19,350 nucleotides of DNA from CAZPDM01 sp964585305 (GTDB lineage Bacteria; Planctomycetota; Uabimicrobiia; Uabimicrobiales; JABWCH01), in NCBI GenBank assembly GCA_964585305.1, contig CAZPDM010000084.1, positions 1 through 19,350 of the forward strand, given 5' to 3'. The position numbers were made by a program, and so were the translations under genes. The number at the start of each line of letters is the position of its first letter. Positions within the stretch are counted from its first letter, which is position 1. The notes beneath the pieces are model-generated. The model searched no databases, was not told where the DNA came from, and saw nothing but the letters and a program-made list of their open reading frames with translations. Below, one piece after another: positions 16,701 through 19,350 of the stretch.

Positions 16701-18582
16701 ATTTACTGTAACGATGTGCTAACCGATCTATGCCACGTACAAAAAATATTGCTACACGAAAAATCCGAACAAGCGGACGAATAATCCGAACATACCGGAT
16801 AAGTCGTTGAAGTCGTAATAATCGGAATAAACGTGCAGAACGGGAATAGTCTAGTTTTTCTAAACTTAGTGCTATCCAGCCAAAGGGAATAGCGGGCAAT
16901 ACATCTATTAAAAAATGTCTGCGGAAATAAAGCCATTTTCCTTGGCATAAAGAAAATTTTAAAATAAACTCAAAAATAAAAATGATACAAATAATCAAGT
17001 CTAGGATCATTAAATAGAGCATCCAATTGCTCATACGATATACTTTAAGATATGTTTTTTCAACTTCATCTTCTATGATTGAATTAGCATAAATTAAGAA
17101 ATAAAAATTGTTAGCAGTATCTTCAATTTCCCATTCTTTACTATCACTTATGGTTTTAATTTTAAGATGATGAGATAAAATATAGTTTTTTTCAAATAAC
17201 TTGATAAATTCTTGTGGTAATGGTTTAGTTTCTGGGTGAAAAGTGTCTGCTAAATTTAAATCTTTTGCATATTTTATATCACATGTAAAAAGATCTTCAT
17301 ACTTACGAAATTTAACTTCTGCAAAGATAATGACAATAACTAAGAGCGTCAATACCAGAATTATAATTTCAAGAATGCTAACAGCCCGTTTTCCAAATAT
17401 AGATTCCATACGCAGTTGAAGTTTTTTTTCTTGTATCTCTGCCTTTAAATATTTTTGAACTTTAATAATTTTCTTAGAAATTGTTTTTAAAGATTTTGCT
17501 AACTCTTGGCTTGATTCAACTTTATTATTGATAAAAGTAGGATTTAATTTTTCTGAGGAAGGAATATTATTCTGAGGTGGTTGATCTGCTTCGATTTTAT
17601 CATTTTTAAGTTCGCTAGAATTTTCTTTGTTAATAATTTCATGATTAGAAATATGGTGGCTGGCTTCAGATGCTAATTCTTCTAGCCATTTACTGTCTTC
17701 GTACAATTGCTCTAGATTAGCTATTGAATTTGGCATTTTATTATCATCTGCATTTCCAATAATTTCTTGAGCAGCTTCTTGCAATTCTATAATGAAATCA
17801 TTTAAAAAAGCCAATTTCTGTTCTAAAGAGGCCATAGTAAATTTTAAACGAATCATTGCAGCCAATTTTTGGCGTTTTTCCAAGCAAGTTTTTTGTGCAA
17901 AGTCAGAAGATTGCGATTGAATCCGATTACTCCAAAGCATGGCTTCTATAAGATTATTGAGAGATGTTTCTTTGGACTGGATTTGTGATTTTGCTTGTGT
18001 AATAAGTTGTTCTGCTTGTTTTTCAAAGGATTGCAATTCATATTGTAAAGATTGGCTTTTTAAATTTTCTAAAATTTGCTGAACAGAGGTATGCTGAAAA
18101 ATTTTGGGAGCAATTGTTGCTTGCGCACTTAATGTATGAATCTCATTTAAAATATCTGCTAACATACTATGGCCGTTTTTTACTTCTAAATGTAAAGCTA
18201 AATATTTAAACCATAGCATTTCTATTGCATAGCCACGCAGTTGAAGAGCGATAACCAAAGGAGATTGGTTAATATGATTGGTACAATAGCGAATTTTTTG
18301 TTCTAATCGAGAAAGATTTTCTCTTAAAAGATTCTGATGCAATTCGGGCTTTTGTTTCCCCTTTTGATATAATGCTGTATATAGCTTTGATTCAAAGTAT
18401 GTTATTTTGCGTACTAGCTCTGCAATTTGTTCTCCGTTAGTTTCTGTGATATTTGCATGAATTTTTTCTCGAAATTCGATTGCATTTTTTAACGTTTCCC
18501 ATAATTGTTCTAAGGACATCTGTTCTATTTTAGAAAAATCTTGACAAAAATTTGAAATGTTTTCTACTAAATTTTCTTCCAT
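13795..18582 (-). CDS. Giant membrane protein with a voltage-sensor domain (ion-channel-like S1-S4), otherwise uncharacterised
   Basis: 1595 residues, no name recognised. Residues 1-390: hydrophilic, helical, coiled-coil-like, no signal peptide. S1 about 402-421, then a roughly 95-residue loop, S2 about 520-543, S3 about 557-574. S4 has Arg at 581, 584, 587, 590, 593, 596, 599 and 602, then 606 and 609. F535-x2-E538 in S2 and D560 in S3 fit the charge-transfer centre of Kv-type channels. Where S5-pore-S6 should follow there is instead a soluble stretch of about 200 residues. Two hydrophobic segments come only at about 824-841 and 857-877, with no TxGYG-like filter, and one more at about 1177-1199. 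Residues about 1280-1316 are Gln/Thr-rich with an 8-residue repeat; the C-terminal 250 residues are helical and unknown. The start has a GAGGAG site. The voltage sensor is confident; channel function is not shown. Confidence 0.8.
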   Translation of the reverse strand: MEENLVENISNFCQDFSKIEQMSLEQLWETLKNAIEFREKIHANITETNGEQIAELVRKITYFESKLYTALYQKGKQKPELHQNLLRENLSRLEQKIRYCTNHINQSPLVIALQLRGYAIEMLWFKYLALHLEVKNGHSMLADILNEIHTLSAQATIAPKIFQHTSVQQILENLKSQSLQYELQSFEKQAEQLITQAKSQIQSKETSLNNLIEAMLWSNRIQSQSSDFAQKTCLEKRQKLAAMIRLKFTMASLEQKLAFLNDFIIELQEAAQEIIGNADDNKMPNSIANLEQLYEDSKWLEELASEASHHISNHEIINKENSSELKNDKIEADQPPQNNIPSSEKLNPTFINNKVESSQELAKSLKTISKKIIKVQKYLKAEIQEKKLQLRMESIFGKRAVSILEIIILVLTLLVIVIIFAEVKFRKYEDLFTCDIKYAKDLNLADTFHPETKPLPQEFIKLFEKNYILSHHLKIKTISDSKEWEIEDTANNFYFLIYANSIIEDEVEKTYLKVYRMSNWMLYLMILDLIICIIFIFEFILKFSLCQGKWLYFRRHFLIDVLPAIPFGWIALSLEKLDYSRSARLFRLLRLQRLIRYVRIIRPLVRIFRVAIFFVRGIDRLAHRYSKWLNYNIVFFDTIEKISTATTLQYKIQKLRNECLTYNREILRKHANTRQLPYFLPYLHSLQVQLEENSDIISLKGNPSKNTDLSIENIIHTLLNIRDSEIEDILGSDFPLLIHKYFGMLDFPMIRSLPGVSKIVRKHRKSMPAEFAAFLCRMFGRILQKILNVIYWFSDLYGIVTGPRILSRIAKVLVESFQQPAKRLLIFGGSFILLNLAMSAIPSPILHKVLGILNRYIGFPLVIIGGICSIPLALGWWLRNLAGEATEFYERTAEAQFINLLKEIKWRNTQQDLSILYQRVIAPELSLATSSQNLNREEIIQSIQQKIHWWKFTERKSVRENNSFERLQEQIILLYRDYLDGPVLHRSDVKTTEQFLGNLTLSNIRNHRLQYNRKQLKELSKLDLDKPSLFSGPYLWFNLITDSICQGTAQLIIEYNRHAIPLDILSLQSKDIQQQYQDWLSSQKNQSIQKKGRNLKDTAPLYLTTQFTALHFLAQSPVRDEEIRRHFGEEVYQSFLHSRQEIIHNTFGSYPLPKLPQIRRTFNPYSFYENHVSSGKIFFLPFKFIGVIFAFAGVLLRWVCKKIGEIRNPLSKTKFTIPPISDFSIVLRKIHRMRKPVYMAAMHLRSLYDFEYLGVSLSDVLSDKTKPSIYTRQLRLTRRMQAAQVEQIQTIQVVQTQTIQVAQETEAQTTQSAILESEQSSLSEVTSSQVKTEQNSSTQFPSITPLEQSIAISPPAFEQDLYLIEALDEEYDDFIELEIQRKQQLHNFYKCLQKNWWNSLNFFQYFATLPNEFQNHRQEILRAMAIAYCINYHNLASLWEARDFFTTEFDITIQNQGNVTTSIPKLTFWQKINKISRKFRSYFKKDDYGRAIWEQIWKDLGYGLQYGDQEKQWCWNAYLAKQHIVERLLDVVKNSNGILSSQDIITDILQNSTPWTEELVSLRTIQTLAVMDVQNYQNHIATLGGYDTSIITKVY
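14679..14750 (-). repeat. In-frame 24-bp tandem repeat (about 3 copies)
   Basis: Three consecutive 24-bp units (14679-14702, 14703-14726, 14727-14750) each begin CTACYTGT. The first two are nearly identical and the third is degenerate. They encode the Gln/Thr/Val-rich octapeptide repeat of the giant protein (units such as VEQIQTIQ and VVQTQTIQ) and keep the frame. Confidence 0.75.
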
Positions 18583-18618
18583 AAAAAAAGAACTCCTCTT
18601 TTTTGAAAAAAAAATAAA

Positions 18619-18656
18619 AAAACCCTTGATTAGGTTCTATCCTAATCAAGGGTTTT
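18619..18656 (-). terminator. Intrinsic terminator downstream of the tRNA
   Basis: A 16-bp perfect stem (18619-18634 with 18641-18656) with a 6-nt loop. On the minus strand it is followed by a long T-rich run. It lies 4 nt beyond the tRNA 3' end and 36 bp before the start codon of the giant gene. Confidence 0.92.
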
Positions 18657-18660
18657 ATAA

Positions 18661-18734
18661 TAGTGGCGGAGGGATTTGAACCCCCGACCGACAGATTATG
18701 ATTCTGCTGCTCTAGCCTACTGAGCTACGCCACC
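18661..18734 (-). tRNA. tRNA with anticodon CAT (tRNA-Met elongator, or lysidine-type tRNA-Ile2)
   Basis: The cloverleaf folds on the minus strand. The acceptor GGTGGCG pairs with CGCCACT (one G-T pair at the end). Then TA, D-stem GCTC/GAGC, anticodon stem GCAGA/TCTGT with loop ATCATAA (anticodon CAT), variable CGGTC, T-stem GGGGG/CCCTC with loop TTCAAAT, and discriminator A. CCA is not encoded. It is not the initiator: there is no 1-72 C-A mismatch and no GGG/CCC next to the anticodon loop. Elongator Met and Ile2 cannot be told apart reliably by eye; Met is my preference. Confidence 0.93.
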
Positions 18735-18751
18735 AAATAGATTATTCATGT

Positions 18752-18779
18752 ATTATACATATTTTAAAAAAAATGTCAA
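18752..18779 (-). promoter_or_regulatory. Strong sigma-70-type promoter of the tRNA
   Basis: On the minus strand a consensus TTGACA (18779-18774) is followed after 16 bp by a consensus TATAAT (18757-18752). The tRNA 5' end lies 17 nt downstream. Upstream of the -35 (18780-18817) lie A-tracts about 10 bp apart, which resemble an UP element. Confidence 0.85.
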
Positions 18780-18859
18780 GAAAAAAAATTGAAAAAAATA
18801 AAAAAAATCATTTTTTTCTTCATTGTCTTTAAGAAAGCCTTAAAACTATAATAGATTAT

Positions 18860-18930
18860 TGACATCTTTTTTAAAATCTGCTAATTTATCACTATTTTAG
18901 GTTGCCAATTTAGCACTTTTTAGGATGTCA
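18860..18930. mobile_element. 71-bp remnant with terminal inverted repeats, IS-end-like
   Basis: TGACATC (18860-18866) and GATGTCA (18924-18930) form terminal inverted repeats with TG...CA ends. Inside are two direct copies of a roughly 27-bp motif offset by 24 bp (18878-18905 and 18902-18928, about 22 matching positions, one indel) with the core AATTTA-x-CAC. Repeated motifs that include the end and TG...CA termini recall IS21-family ends. No transposase is present. The right end coincides with the point where the IscB reading frame becomes recognisable. IS-family assignment is inference. Confidence 0.5.
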
Positions 18931-19350
18931 ACTACCTGATAATCTAATTACTTTATGCAACAAATGCCATACTCCCAAGAATCACAAACAAGGCTATTTT
19001 CTATACGAATGGAAGCCAAAAGTCAGTTCATTCAGACCAGAAACTTTAATGAATACCATCAGATGGAGACTCATCCAAGCATTAAAATGTAAATATTGCT
19101 ATGGGTATGAAACCAAACAAAAAAGAAAAGAATTAGGAATTGAAAAAACTCATTACAATGATGCCTTTGTGATTGCTGGTGGCAATAAGCAAACAAGAAT
19201 AACACCAGTGGAGCTAGAACAAATAAGAAGAAATAATCGTCCTTTATCAAAATTTTATGATGCAAAATATATAGATATTCGCACAGGAAAAAAGGTATCT
19301 GGAACTGAACTTCATTCTGGCAGAAGAACACGCAACAAAAATTTGAATAC
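18914..19350 (+). pseudogene. iscB: 5'-truncated IscB-type RNA-guided nuclease, running off the window
   Basis: Open frame from just after a TAG at 18911 to the window end (145 codons), with no upstream start. It encodes the second half of an IscB: L-P-D-N-L-I-T-L-C-N-K-C-H (end of the HNH domain), N-T-I-R-W-R-L, the RuvC-III block E-K-T-H-Y-N-D-A-F-V-I-A-G with its His and Asp, and R-R-N-N-R-P-L-S-K-F. The C-terminal Y-I-D-I-R-T-G-K-K-V-S-G-T-E-L and G-R-R-T-R-N-K blocks are those of the interaction domain. Missing are RuvC-I, bridge helix, RuvC-II and the catalytic first His of HNH. The missing part is not found to the left, so the gene is broken at the 71-bp IS-end-like sequence. As it stands it cannot be an active nuclease. 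The omega-RNA normally precedes the lost start codon and is gone too. Confidence 0.85.

Noticed and set aside
18736..18930. omega-RNA upstream of the IscB fragment.
   Set aside because: The IscB start and N-terminal half are missing, so the sequence to the left is not the native upstream region. It is filled by the tRNA promoter, A-tracts and the IS-end-like repeats.
19071..19331. Minus-strand open frame with a hydrophobic Phe/Leu-rich translation.
   Set aside because: It lies wholly opposite the clear IscB coding frame; the Phe/Leu richness is what the complement of Lys/Glu/Asn codons gives.

Overview
This is an AT-rich bacterial window (roughly one third G+C by eye) with dense, single-exon genes, Shine-Dalgarno sites and intrinsic terminators. 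The organism looks Gram-negative: it has a TtcA-type tRNA thiolase, a lipoprotein with a C-terminal FGE/SUMF1 fold, an AgcS transporter and a PAAR-like protein. A PVC/planctomycete-type lineage would fit the FGE-fold lipoprotein and the very large hypothetical membrane protein, but this is a guess; no ribosomal gene is present to settle it.

Left part (1-7100). A minus-strand gene (24-722) encodes a close relative of the type II restriction enzyme EcoRV, with the PD...D-x-K centre and the DNA-reading loop both preserved. No methyltransferase lies in the window. Divergent from it is a DHH/MYG1-like predicted phosphoesterase (896-2389). A strong bidirectional terminator then separates it from a minus-strand block read right to left: PH-domain membrane protein (6171-7103), flavodoxin-fold oxidoreductase, alpha/beta hydrolase, and an AgcS-type Na+/alanine symporter with a roughly 130-residue insertion.

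Middle part (7150-13720), plus strand. A palindromic -10 region sits between the divergent PH-domain gene and ttcA (tRNA 2-thiocytidine synthesis), which is followed by asnS (asparaginyl-tRNA synthetase). After a terminator come an FGE-fold lipoprotein and, 24 bp downstream, a PAS/histidine kinase/receiver hybrid whose receiver has Glu in place of the phospho-accepting Asp. A small orphan PAAR-like (DUF4280-type) protein closes the run.

Right part (13795-19350). A 1595-residue minus-strand protein carries a textbook voltage-sensor domain: eight arginines at exact three-residue spacing in S4, plus the charge-transfer residues in S2 and S3. It has no recognisable pore or selectivity filter next to it, and it is embedded between large uncharacterised soluble regions. 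This is the best candidate in the window for an undescribed system. Upstream of it are a tRNA with anticodon CAT, its strong promoter and its terminator. The right edge holds the C-terminal half of an IscB-type RNA-guided HNH/RuvC nuclease. Its reading frame is cut off exactly at the end of a 71-bp sequence with terminal inverted repeats and internal direct repeats, which looks like a leftover IS end.
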